Below are positions 7,446 through 17,238 of a stretch of 64,000 nucleotides of DNA, in pieces. Every line of letters starts with the position of its first letter. Position 1 is the first letter of the stretch. Source of the stretch: Cyclobacteriaceae bacterium. GTDB lineage: Bacteria; Bacteroidota; Bacteroidia; Cytophagales; Cyclobacteriaceae. The stretch lies in NCBI GenBank assembly GCA_020832305.1, contig JAFIEV010000041.1, positions 1 through 64,000 of the forward strand, read 5' to 3'. The position numbers were made by a program, and so were the translations under genes. Under the pieces are notes generated by a model. The model worked only from the letters and a program-made list of their open reading frames with translations, was not told the DNA's origin and did not search any database.

Positions 7446-10400
7446 TTAGTCCTGCACGATAAATCGATATATATCGCGCTTTCCTATCGCGTGGCAGCTT
7501 AGAATGTACAAACCCGCCGGAAGCTTCATAACCGGCAAAAGAAGTGTCGATACCCTACCAGATCTGTCTGCAAAGGCCTCTTGAATATGCATCGGACGAC
7601 CATTAACATCAAATACGGTAATAGCTACTTTCTCACCTGATAAATATCCTTCCGTAATCAAATTGAGCCGGCCATCAAATGTCGGGTTAGGATATACGAC
7701 GCCTGTAAGCGATGATACCGTGTTAAGAAATACACCTACCAGAGGAGAATAATGAATGGTTCCATCAAAATCGCTTTGCCTTAGGCGATAATAAGATTGC
7801 CCCTGAAGTGGTTTGTCATCTATAAATGTATATGTCAATGGAACCCGGCTATTGCCCTCAGGTGCCAGACTGTTTACCTCCGCCACCTCATCGAACCGTA
7901 TGCCATCTGTAGTTCTTTCGATTACATAACCCGCATTATTGGTTTCTGTAGCTGTAACCCAGGTAAGTTCTACCATACGACTTTCAACAACCCTTGCTTC
8001 AAAAGAAAGTAATTCCACCGGCAAAGGTAAATTGGTAAGGCTGGTGGAGGCGAGGGCAAATAATTTCTGACTAAAATTCGTAGAATTTGAATTTACAGAA
8101 TGCCTTGCACCAGTGGTATTCAAATTTTGTGCGCCTATATTATTCCAGATGCTGCCAGCCCACTCAGCTACCCTCAAATTACCTATAAAGTCTTGTACCG
8201 TAGTTGCGCCGTTCCATGTTAATTGAACCCGAGAGGATCCTGTACCATCTACTGCCCAGTAACCACTGCCAAATACACCTCCTGCAATGGTAAATCCTCC
8301 ATTATTTTCATCCTGTGTATTTACATTATTTCTTCCAGCCAATGGATCTTCAGCCATATATTCTGAAGTCCAGTTGCCTGCCGAGGCATTGATCAGGCTC
8401 ATGGGCTCATAAGCAGTGCCTTTGCCAACCGGGAAAAGATAGGTGTTTCCTCCTGACAGATTGCGAACAAGTGGTCCATTGATAAATCCTGCGCTTCCTG
8501 GGTCCTGTATCGCATTTGTAGCAGTATTGGCTATCCTGAGCAGTGCGCTTTGCGTATTGATGATGCCATTATTGAAAAACAGGTTGCCCGAAATATCCAG
8601 ATTTGTTCCACTGGCTAAAGTCAAGCCATTGCTGTTTTGCATCCTCAGATTTCTGAATGATTCATTGTTGGCGACAAGAAAAGAACCACTGATTATTTGG
8701 GGATTATTGCCATTGAGAATCAAATTATATCCCGACAGGTTAGATTGCAGGGTGCCTGTGGTTTTCAACAGGCTGCCACCCAAACGGGTTGTCATATTGG
8801 CACGTGTTACAACTGAAGCACCGGTAATTTCCATGTTACCACAGATATTCAGTTCCGAAAGCTGGGGGAACAGCCTTTGGCCAGTACCTGCAAAAATGAT
8901 ATTTTTATATTGCTCAAAACGATCTGATAAGGTATAGTTTCCATTACCACCATATATTACGGTACCCCCATTGCATGAGAGAAAATCGTTATACCTTCCC
9001 GGGGGGAGGAAATCATTTTCCAATGCTATCGTTCCCTGACCACTTACAATGCCCAGGTTGTGAAAGGTACTGACAGGGTCAATGTCTAGGCGACCATTAA
9101 TAATGGTTTTATAAACCCTTTTTTGATTAGTTAAAATATCCACATCAATGCCGGCCGGGATGGATACGATGACCCCCGAGGGCGGTACCGCATTGCTTGT
9201 CCAGGTGGCTGGAATATCCCAATCGCCAGAGCTGCTTGCCGTAAATATATCAATGACATTGGGTATGGCGCTGTCTTCACCCGCTGTATAAAAGCCATTG
9301 AGATCGGCTGAACCAATATTGCTGTTGGTAAAGGTGAGCTTGTTGTTGGCAATATCAACACCTGCATTAACCTTTGCCCAGGTATCGTTTTCCTTTAACT
9401 GAGCGGTGAAATAGTCATTAATAGTACCTGACACATCACCGTTGTTAAATGTGAAGATTAAACTTCCACTGAACTGGTTCATGATGGATCGAAGACCCCA
9501 ATAGTATTGCAATACCCTTGAAGGGTCTCCTTGAGGAGGTGTTATGGTGGGGTGTACGGCATTCACCGGGTTTATTTCAATATAAGCTCCCGCCGGAGTA
9601 TTATGTGAAAAGCTCAAGGCAACCGGAGTATATTTTCCAGGTACACCCAGGGGCATTTCGAATAAAATTCCACTGCCGGCATTAAACCTTTTTCTAAGCC
9701 CCGCATCACCAAAATCACCACCAGTGGAGATCATTTTACTGATACCAAAACCAGCCCCTTGAATATTACTATTTTCACTTAGCACCAGGCTTTGGTTTTC
9801 GATGTTGAAAACACCATTGTCAAGAATGAGATCTCTGTTGAGCTGAAGATCGCTGCGTAATACCACACCTGCTGTATTATCGATTATTAGCCTGCCCATT
9901 GAGGCGCCTCCGCGTATTACCTGGCTCACACTTCCAGCCATGCGTATACCTCCCGTAGCCGCAGATGTACTTATATGTCCTGATGTATTGTTAACATCAC
10001 CCATTACCGTGATCAGGTTTCCGCCATCAGTTAAAAGACCTTGTATGGCAAGATTTCGGCTTACCGTAACCGGGCTTGCCGACTGCAGGGTGAGACCGCT
10101 GTTGCTTTGTACAGCAAGGTTGGCAAAATTCATACTGCCCTCAATGCTTTGTGCGATTCCGTTGAAAAAGGTCGTATCACTGGTTCCTGGGATAAAGGAG
10201 CCTGCATTGATTGTATTCCCTCCAATAAAAGTATTAAGGTTACTGGTTGCCAGGGAGCTTCCGACTTCAATCAATAAGTTTTTTTGAATATTAAGAGGAA
10301 AGGTTTGGTTAACCAGGGCAGGGGCATTGTTTTGAAGAATATGTACATCATTAAGGGGTATGTTGCTGCGCAAAGTAATGCTCTGTGCTGGTGCTGCGGC

Positions 10401-13400
10401 ATCTATTGCCAATACAGCATTGCCTGATACTTCATGACTTTCAGGTTGCAGGATGATATCACCATTGGTATTTCCCGAACTGCGGGCAATGCCGAGCGTA
10501 CCTCCGGTATGAACAAATCTGCTGCCAGAATTGAGGATTTCAAATACCCCCCGATTGCTGGCAGACGCAGCTACTGTTCCAACCCTTATGGTTCCGCCGG
10601 TTTGCGTATATTTAAGGTTTCCACCTGGTTCTGAAGCACTTCTTCTGATTTGACCGCCAACCAGTAGAGTGCCATTATTTGCAATAATTATTTCAGACAG
10701 TCCCGATGAGGCATAACGAATAAAATTCTCTCCACCATTTAAAAATGCCTGTCCGTTTCCGCGGACTTCAAGTCTGCCATCTAAAACGATGCCTGAATTG
10801 CCCGATGCCCGTATGATATTAGCCGGACTGGCATTTCCGGTTACGATCAACGCAGCGGTAGCGGGTATGGCAAAATCTGGTCCACCACTCGTTAGGGTAA
10901 TATCTGTAGCAGTACTGCCTTCAGTATTTCGCAGCCAGAAGGTGCCACTAATCATTTGCAGTGGCTTATTGGCTGTATTGGCAGGTGCAGCCAGTTCGAG
11001 CCTGGCACTTACCGAAACAGTATCTGTAAGATTGGTTTTCTCAATAATAAGGCGATGCAGTTTCATTAAACGTCCATTTCTGCCCAAAACGGCACTTCCG
11101 GGGCCGGTCATCAATACATTACACACGTTGGTTCCGTTTCCATGCAAATCTACAGTACCCCTCATGTCTAAATCACCGTTTATTATTAATGTATGGGTAT
11201 TAGTGCCGGTATTGGCCGTGAGCAGGCTGGTATTGTCCCATACCCTTACTTCGGCAGAAGAAATACTGCGATTGGCCCCGGGCCTGATGGTAAAACTCGC
11301 GCCGGCATTATCGAGTCGCAAAGCTCCGCTTATGTTAATGTTGCCATTAATTCCATCTGAAGTAAGTACCGGGGCGCCAAAAACCTGAAATACATTTCGA
11401 ATGGTTAGGTTTAGGTTGGGAAGTGTTTTTAAACCGGCACCTCTCAGGGTAAGGTTATACACATTGGCAGCTGCGGCAGGGATGTTTATCGCATTAGCGC
11501 CGTAAAACTCAAGCGTACTGTTATTGTTGACCAGAAAATCGACCATGCCATCATTGACAGCTGGTAGTGTAGCTACAGCGCTACGAAGTCTGCCACTGCC
11601 ATTTAGCCCGCCAAACTGATGACCTGTAAAAGTCTGCACATCGAGGGTGCCGCCCGATTGTATGGTAACCAGGGCCGCCCTTTCGTTATTTCGCCCTATG
11701 GTAATGGTATCACCCGACCTGATGATCGCAGCATCGCCTGCCTCTGGGAAATTGCCATTATTGCCCTGTACCCTGGTCCAGGAACTTTGGGCATTCCAAG
11801 GACCGTTGCCATTGGATTCGAAGATATTGGCTACATTGCCGGGGGTTATTGAATTTTGGGTTGCTCCAAAAATATCTCCACTTAAAAAGTTGGTGTTATT
11901 GGCGAGCAGGAAGTTATTGGCCGGAACAGTAGCACTTTCATTGTAAGATCCTATTTCCGTAGGGGCGCCACCCGACACCACATAGGCTCTTTTATTCCCT
12001 CCACCTGCAGCTGTAATTCGATCGGCATATACAAATTGTGCACGGTAATTAATAGATCCTGTTGGAGCTGCACCGCTAAATTGCGTCCTTAATTGCCAGA
12101 AATACCGGGTGCCATTTGCAATCGCATCTACGGCAGGATGTTTGCCATCTACATTATTGACGCTGATGAAATTATCCGAGTTAGCAAAGGTAACTCCTGT
12201 ACCTGGGAAAATCAGAAAAAAAGGAGTGTACTTGCCGGTGACGCCTAATGGATAAATCACTTCTGTTCCACTGTTTATCGTCCTGTTTCTGAACAGAAGG
12301 CGTACGCCACCGGAAGATGCAGTGCCACTGGTAACAATCATTTTGGTCAAGCTGAAGGGCGCTCCTTCAATGGGATTATTGACCGTTAGCTGATTATTTG
12401 CAATGTTGAGCAAGCCACTGATCATATTCAGATTACCCATTCTGGCATTGTCCTGTAAAACCGCACCTGCACTGTTATCGAGGACGAAACTGTTGCTTCT
12501 TGCCAATCCGCCCAAAGTGAGCTGCTGACTTGCCGTGCCATTCAAGAGTATACGAGATGTTCCGCTTTGCTCTATACGATGTTGTCTTCCGGCGATGGCA
12601 GCAACATCACCTTTGAGTGACAAGCGGAAATTGCCAAGCTGTAGGGTATTTCTGTATTTGTCTACAGTATAATCTCCATTTACATAAGCAATGATACTTG
12701 CGGGATTGCCCGCATCCGTGCTTCTTCCCGGGCTGACGATCCATATACTCTTGGCATTATTGAAATTATTACCCCCATCTGCTTTATCCAGCAGAAGATT
12801 ATGAAATTCAAGCGGGGATACACCGGTATTGTCGGCTATGCTTATGGTCGTTCCTGCATTATTAGAGGCATTGTTCCAAAAAAACCGGGTGGTATTGGTT
12901 CCGGGAATATATCTTGCGCCCGCTGCCAGGCTAAAATTTCCTGCAACGTTCAGGTCATTGTTGTTCATCCTGAGCAGGGCGTTGTTTTGCAGGACAAGGT
13001 TATTATTAATGGTAAGGGGTTGATTGCCAACACCGGCTATATCTGATACGGAAAGTGCGGCTTGACCGGCACCAGATTTATTGATGGTGAGATTAAATAG
13101 GGGAGGTCTTGATGCGATATTCCGGTCAAGATCTCCACCTGGCAAGGTGAGATTTACCGTGCCTCCGCTCACGTTAAAGTATCCTGGTCCGGATCCAAGA
13201 GCCAGAAATCCAATGTTGGTAGGGTTTACGATACTCATCTCTCCACCAGACATGATAAAGGTATGTGTGGCATTGGGCAGTGAAAATCTTGCAAAATTAT
13301 TATCGGTTTGTCCAGTTCCACCAATGTTTACGATGCCACCGGTTTGTTCATATACTGCTGTCTGATTCACTGTGGCTATGGAAGATCTAAACATTGAAAT

Positions 13401-14633
13401 ATTTACCATACCTCCATCAATATTAATTTTGGCATCTTCCCGGTAAACAATGCCCGAGCTTTTATTGCCAAAAAAGGCTCCATCAGTAATCCTGAAGCCT
13501 CCTATGACCGTGAGACCGGTATTATCGGCAGCACCGGATGAGGTTGTAACATTTACGGTGGCACCATCTATCCACAAAGCGGCATTCTGAGGTATAAAAA
13601 AGTCACTGCCACCTTGTGAAAGCTCTGGTATTGTTACATTGCTTCCCAATCTTAAAGTTCCGTTTTTAATCCATAGCGCTTTATTGATCACCGGGTTGAG
13701 ACCGGTACCGGTGTTGGCTGTGTTAGTAGGTGCCCATAGCTCAAAATTGGCCGGGTTGGCATGTAGTTCAAAAGTCTTATCTAAACCCTTATCAATAATC
13801 AGTCTATAAAAATCAAGTTTAGCTCCATTGCCCATCAAGGAGGTATTAGCCGCACCTGTGAAGATTAGCACAGCGGCACCATTACTGGCAGCCACTCCCT
13901 TGTTGCTATTGGTAAGGTCTACACTTCCATTATTAAGCATATTGCCTCCGATGGAGATATTATGAATGGCATTGAAATTGCCGATGCGTATGCCTGCACC
14001 ATTTAAGATGCTAAGGTCTCCGGCAATAATCAGGTTCCTCACGGTTGCATTATTACCTATGATCAGTTCAGCGCCATTTCTGATTTCAAAATTTCCGTTC
14101 AGGGAAAGATTATTACCTAAGGTATAAGAAAATGAACCGGCAATACCGCTCAGAATTAGATGATTATATGTGTTTTGAGCAACAGGAAGTAATCCATTAA
14201 AATTGTAATATTCAACCGTACCTCCAGCAGGTTGAACCAACTGGTTGTTAATGACGGCCGGGAATTGGTTGGAAGCCAGTTTTATGGTGCCTTGTCCAGA
14301 CAATTCCTGTAATCCTGCGGTGAAGGTGAATGAATTGAAATCCAGGCTGGAACCTTCTTCAACTATGACCCGAAGGCCTGTGGTTGCTATATTTGCCGGC
14401 AGTAAAACGGTTCTGTTTTGTACGATATAAACGATATCGCCATTGCCAGGCACGGCAGGGTTTTGCGAATCTTCACCATTGAGAGAGGTAGTCCATGTAA
14501 GAGGATTATTCCAGCTGCCATTATTGACGCCTCTGTATGAATAGTAGGTGGTTTGTGCAAATGCTCCGGATGTGCACATCAATCCGCCAATAAGAGAAAA
14601 TAATAAAATAATTTGCCTAAAGTAATAATTCAT
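7446..14633 (-). CDS. Giant T9SS-secreted surface protein, type A sorting tail
   Basis: A 2395-residue secreted protein. The signal peptide ends near GAFAQ (about residue 27). The body has three modules, starting near residues 28, 935 and 1795. Each opens with a W-x-P-x-x-W-T then P-x-x-G-D-x-V-x-I segment resembling the beginning of G8-like or autotransporter-like beta-helix regions, then many short Asn/Gly/Thr-rich strands such as ISGNLFFNNG and LNNAGASF, consistent with a long right-handed beta-helix. Before the C-terminus is a fibronectin-III-like part (PVELLSFEARVVESRMVELTW). The last 80 residues (VVYPNPTFDGRLNL to YRFIVQD) are a type A T9SS sorting domain (TIGR04183 pattern). Probable adhesin or cell-surface fibre. 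ATG at 14633 is preferred to 14645. Confidence 0.85.
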   Translation of the reverse strand: MNYYFRQIILLFSLIGGLMCTSGAFAQTTYYSYRGVNNGSWNNPLTWTTSLNGEDSQNPAVPGNGDIVYIVQNRTVLLPANIATTGLRVIVEEGSSLDFNSFTFTAGLQELSGQGTIKLASNQFPAVINNQLVQPAGGTVEYYNFNGLLPVAQNTYNHLILSGIAGSFSYTLGNNLSLNGNFEIRNGAELIIGNNATVRNLIIAGDLSILNGAGIRIGNFNAIHNISIGGNMLNNGSVDLTNSNKGVAASNGAAVLIFTGAANTSLMGNGAKLDFYRLIIDKGLDKTFELHANPANFELWAPTNTANTGTGLNPVINKALWIKNGTLRLGSNVTIPELSQGGSDFFIPQNAALWIDGATVNVTTSSGAADNTGLTVIGGFRITDGAFFGNKSSGIVYREDAKINIDGGMVNISMFRSSIATVNQTAVYEQTGGIVNIGGTGQTDNNFARFSLPNATHTFIMSGGEMSIVNPTNIGFLALGSGPGYFNVSGGTVNLTLPGGDLDRNIASRPPLFNLTINKSGAGQAALSVSDIAGVGNQPLTINNNLVLQNNALLRMNNNDLNVAGNFSLAAGARYIPGTNTTRFFWNNASNNAGTTISIADNTGVSPLEFHNLLLDKADGGNNFNNAKSIWIVSPGRSTDAGNPASIIAYVNGDYTVDKYRNTLQLGNFRLSLKGDVAAIAGRQHRIEQSGTSRILLNGTASQQLTLGGLARSNSFVLDNSAGAVLQDNARMGNLNMISGLLNIANNQLTVNNPIEGAPFSLTKMIVTSGTASSGGVRLLFRNRTINSGTEVIYPLGVTGKYTPFFLIFPGTGVTFANSDNFISVNNVDGKHPAVDAIANGTRYFWQLRTQFSGAAPTGSINYRAQFVYADRITAAGGGNKRAYVVSGGAPTEIGSYNESATVPANNFLLANNTNFLSGDIFGATQNSITPGNVANIFESNGNGPWNAQSSWTRVQGNNGNFPEAGDAAIIRSGDTITIGRNNERAALVTIQSGGTLDVQTFTGHQFGGLNGSGRLRSAVATLPAVNDGMVDFLVNNNSTLEFYGANAINIPAAAANVYNLTLRGAGLKTLPNLNLTIRNVFQVFGAPVLTSDGINGNINISGALRLDNAGASFTIRPGANRSISSAEVRVWDNTSLLTANTGTNTHTLIINGDLDMRGTVDLHGNGTNVCNVLMTGPGSAVLGRNGRLMKLHRLIIEKTNLTDTVSVSARLELAAPANTANKPLQMISGTFWLRNTEGSTATDITLTSGGPDFAIPATAALIVTGNASPANIIRASGNSGIVLDGRLEVRGNGQAFLNGGENFIRYASSGLSEIIIANNGTLLVGGQIRRSASEPGGNLKYTQTGGTIRVGTVAASASNRGVFEILNSGSRFVHTGGTLGIARSSGNTNGDIILQPESHEVSGNAVLAIDAAAPAQSITLRSNIPLNDVHILQNNAPALVNQTFPLNIQKNLLIEVGSSLATSNLNTFIGGNTINAGSFIPGTSDTTFFNGIAQSIEGSMNFANLAVQSNSGLTLQSASPVTVSRNLAIQGLLTDGGNLITVMGDVNNTSGHISTSAATGGIRMAGSVSQVIRGGASMGRLIIDNTAGVVLRSDLQLNRDLILDNGVFNIENQSLVLSENSNIQGAGFGISKMISTGGDFGDAGLRKRFNAGSGILFEMPLGVPGKYTPVALSFSHNTPAGAYIEINPVNAVHPTITPPQGDPSRVLQYYWGLRSIMNQFSGSLIFTFNNGDVSGTINDYFTAQLKENDTWAKVNAGVDIANNKLTFTNSNIGSADLNGFYTAGEDSAIPNVIDIFTASSSGDWDIPATWTSNAVPPSGVIVSIPAGIDVDILTNQKRVYKTIINGRLDIDPVSTFHNLGIVSGQGTIALENDFLPPGRYNDFLSCNGGTVIYGGNGNYTLSDRFEQYKNIIFAGTGQRLFPQLSELNICGNMEITGASVVTRANMTTRLGGSLLKTTGTLQSNLSGYNLILNGNNPQIISGSFLVANNESFRNLRMQNSNGLTLASGTNLDISGNLFFNNGIINTQSALLRIANTATNAIQDPGSAGFINGPLVRNLSGGNTYLFPVGKGTAYEPMSLINASAGNWTSEYMAEDPLAGRNNVNTQDENNGGFTIAGGVFGSGYWAVDGTGSSRVQLTWNGATTVQDFIGNLRVAEWAGSIWNNIGAQNLNTTGARHSVNSNSTNFSQKLFALASTSLTNLPLPVELLSFEARVVESRMVELTWVTATETNNAGYVIERTTDGIRFDEVAEVNSLAPEGNSRVPLTYTFIDDKPLQGQSYYRLRQSDFDGTIHYSPLVGVFLNTVSSLTGVVYPNPTFDGRLNLITEGYLSGEKVAITVFDVNGRPMHIQEAFADRSGRVSTLLLPVMKLPAGLYILSCHAIGKRDIYRFIVQD

Positions 14634-14645
14634 TTCATGTAGCAT

Positions 14646-15243
14646 TTATTGATACGTATATTGTTATTCCTAGATTATAAAATGTCAATCAAAACTTACA
14701 ATGTAATATTATCATGATTTTCAAAATTTTAAAAAAGCATGTTTTATTGCCCCATGATTATATTGGCTCAATTTAATTGATGGATATTACATTTTATAGA
14801 TATTTTACAAATATTTTTATACAGATATTGTGTTAACTGGCTTTTATTGATTTTATTTTGGGAAAATGCAATAATCAGGATATTTGCAGACTTTGCTTTT
14901 GTCCCGAAAATAGGCGTAATAAATTTAAGGATTATGGACAAAGGCCCTGGTGTAAGTAATAATATTTGTTTATTCCTACCTGTGCTATAAGCCGAATATA
15001 TAAATTATTTTATGCAATAATTGTGCTATTAGAACAATTAAATTGTATGAAAAGGGTATTTATGTCCAATTATTTTAAAAAATATGTCGGTGATATAAAT
15101 AATAATTTGAGCGTTTATCATGTATCGCCACTCATGACAGGAAAGAAAAATTGATCAGGATGATAGGTTTTAAAAACATTGCCTGGGCATAGATTTAAAC
15201 CATAAAGTTTCTGAGAATTTAATACTTTTGAATGTGGGAAGAT
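14646..15243. other. Intergenic region, nothing recognised
   Basis: About 600 strongly AT-rich bases upstream of the giant secreted gene. It must contain that gene's promoter, but I found no TAnnTTTG box on the minus strand with a paired TTG. A 62-codon open frame at 14966-15154 (+) has no recognisable features and is not called. No tRNA, strong hairpin or repeat was seen. Confidence 0.5.
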
Positions 15244-15807
15244 TTACTCATCTTCATCTTCCTGAAAGGAGTAATAGGTTTCATCGAGTTTCAGGGTATC
15301 GCTATTAAAGGCTTTTATAAAAGTTTCAATGTTTTCGTGCTCAATTCCGGGAAGGTTCAGGCAAGCATTGATACTGATGCCAAAATCAATATTTGTATCT
15401 ATTTCAACATGCTCAGCTACTTTTATACTTTCTTCCTCCTCAATTTCGCTCATCATTTCTGTAATGTACCAGTTCACATCTTCTTCAAGGTCTTCAGGTA
15501 AATCAGGCTCTTCATTACCTGCCGCTTCTGCAAGACGTTTATATTCAGGAAATTTCTTAAAAGCTTTCTGTTGAGCCATTTCATAAACCTCACTTTGGTG
15601 GTGCAGGCGGAGTGTGTAAAGGGCGGCATCATATATTACCTCTTTTCCTTCCCATATACCTATAAAATAAAAACGGGCAAACTCTTCCAGTGGAAGATCC
15701 GCCTCTTCCTGGTCTTCGGTATTAATTAAATAATTATTACCTGTAGCAAGGATTTTTTCCTTCATTTTGGCAATTTCCTTGGAATCGAGACCTGGATTTA
15801 AACTCAT
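15244..15807 (-). CDS. Acidic protein of unknown function
   Basis: A 187-residue, strongly acidic, soluble protein with many Glu/Asp runs (EEADLPLEEF, PDLPEDLEEDVNW, SEIEEEES) and a C-terminus ending in DEDE. No signal peptide, membrane segment or known motif is visible. The probable start is the ATG at 15807. It lies 47 bases after the PorT-like barrel gene on the same strand and may be in the same transcript. I do not recognise the family. Confidence 0.65.
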   Translation of the reverse strand: MSLNPGLDSKEIAKMKEKILATGNNYLINTEDQEEADLPLEEFARFYFIGIWEGKEVIYDAALYTLRLHHQSEVYEMAQQKAFKKFPEYKRLAEAAGNEEPDLPEDLEEDVNWYITEMMSEIEEEESIKVAEHVEIDTNIDFGISINACLNLPGIEHENIETFIKAFNSDTLKLDETYYSFQEDEDE

Positions 15808-15854
15808 ATCTTTAATTTTATTGCAATATAACAGCCACAAGTCGTTTTAACGAA

Positions 15855-16649
15855 TTATCTCGCTAAATTCCTTCGGACAATTTTAACCCTCTCGCGCATG
15901 TTGAAATAATAAATGCCGCTGATGGATAGGGTATGAAAGGTAGATTTAAAATTATCTGTTATGCCCTGGGGTGTAATATCCGTTTCACTTCGTGCACCTG
16001 CTTCAGTATGCCCTATTTCATAACGCATTTCGATTCCAAAATAATCTATGTCATTTATGGTAAAACGCCAACCCGCCCCAAACGTGAGGCCTAATTGAAT
16101 ACGGTTGGCCTCCGGAACTTTCAGGTCTGAACCCGGATTAAAATCGCTGACGAAACTAAATTGATAAGGAAAACGGTTTATTACATCACGATTTACATCA
16201 TAGATGCCAATATTTCCTTTTCCCCCAAGCCAGAAACTGATTTGAGGCCCAGCCAACAAATAGACATCGTGATTTTGTACCGGAAAATTGATTTTAAATA
16301 AGATCGGAATATCTATGTAATGGAAAAGGCTGCGGTTTGATTCAAAGACATTACTGCTGCTCTGAACCAGTCTTCTTTTCATACTGTAGGAGATATCACT
16401 TTGAATGCCGACCAGGTCGTTAGCTTCATTTAAAAGTAAAATCCCAGCTGAAAAACCTGGACTGAAATACGAACGGTTAAACCTTTTATAATCATTATCT
16501 TGAAAAACACTTCTGGACATATTGGGTCCAATCCTCAAACCAACATAAGTCTGTGCCATTGCTGTTTTCGAATCTGTAACCGAATTCAAAAAGAGCATAG
16601 CGAGACATGAAATCAAAATATTGCGAATATATTGAACCTGTTTTTTCAA
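15855..16649 (-). CDS. PorT-like outer-membrane beta-barrel protein
   Basis: A 264-residue protein with a signal peptide ending near AMAQ (about residue 33) and a barrel of about eight strands. The pattern YVGLRIGPNMSR, FSAGILLLNEAN, LVGIQSDISYSMKRR, FHYIDIPILFKINFP, VYLLAGPQISFWLGG matches the PorT/OMP_b-brl_2 type of Bacteroidota, whose archetype PorT is required for type IX secretion. Such paralogues are numerous in one genome, so it should not be called the T9SS PorT without comparison. It is followed by the acidic protein gene. Confidence 0.75.
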   Translation of the reverse strand: MKKQVQYIRNILISCLAMLFLNSVTDSKTAMAQTYVGLRIGPNMSRSVFQDNDYKRFNRSYFSPGFSAGILLLNEANDLVGIQSDISYSMKRRLVQSSSNVFESNRSLFHYIDIPILFKINFPVQNHDVYLLAGPQISFWLGGKGNIGIYDVNRDVINRFPYQFSFVSDFNPGSDLKVPEANRIQLGLTFGAGWRFTINDIDYFGIEMRYEIGHTEAGARSETDITPQGITDNFKSTFHTLSISGIYYFNMRERVKIVRRNLAR

Positions 16650-17238
16650 ACTTTCAGGAATTTAAACCATTAATTGTACCCCGGACTATGTTAACTATTG
16701 CGTTTTGAAGCTAATGCCATGGCATGAACTCAATGTGAACGACTATAGTTTTCATAAGTGAAATTACAATGTTTTTTATTACAAAAATATCCAATGCCGG
16801 CAATTTGACGCTATAGAATGTATTAAATGCAGTAATTATTTGTCACTTATGCATTACTGGCCTGTGCAGAATTGATTTCTTACATGCCGTTAAGTGCCTG
16901 TATTGAAGATATATTAATAAATATTATTGGCATAATTAAAAAATAGTTAAGAGCTTCTTGTTGTTTCAATTATTTAAATATCAGTTAATCAGTATATTAT
17001 GAGACTATTTTTATGTTCAGATTATTTATCGATAAATGAACAATTTATTCTACAGCGTATTTGTGATGTTAAATATCCATAAAAATTACCTGATCACATG
17101 ATGGTAGGTTATGTCATCATATTGATTTGTTAATAAGCGGCCAATTCTTGAATTTTCGGATGAGAAAACTAATTACCATTCAGGCGCACTGTAAAATTTT
17201 AGATCGATCATGAGATAAGACCCTGAGGGTCTGTAAGT
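16650..17238. other. Intergenic region with leader hairpin
   Basis: About 590 AT-rich bases between divergent genes. The part next to 17239 is the leader of the PorP/SprF operon and contains a hairpin at 17218-17232 listed separately. On the minus strand TATTTTTG at 16782-16789 matches the -7 consensus for the PorT-like gene, but no TTG lies at the right spacing. A palindrome GCCATGGC occurs near 16716. No gene was seen. Confidence 0.45.
17218..17232 (+). promoter_or_regulatory. Hairpin just upstream of the PorP/SprF start
   Basis: AGACCC (17218-17223) pairs with GGGTCT (17227-17232) around the loop TGA, ending six bases before the ATG at 17239. Such a stem would cover the ribosome approach region and could lower or control translation of the operon's first gene. 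Functional role is inference. Confidence 0.4.

Noticed and set aside
8443-8937. 164-codon plus-strand open frame inside the giant gene
   Set aside because: Antisense shadow of the Asn/Gly-rich coding strand.
14966-15154. 62-codon plus-strand open frame in the intergenic region
   Set aside because: No recognisable domain, no promoter or leader signal, low-complexity AT-rich composition.
15232-15501. 89-codon plus-strand open frame
   Set aside because: Antisense to the acidic protein gene; the acidic reading frame has sensible composition and length.
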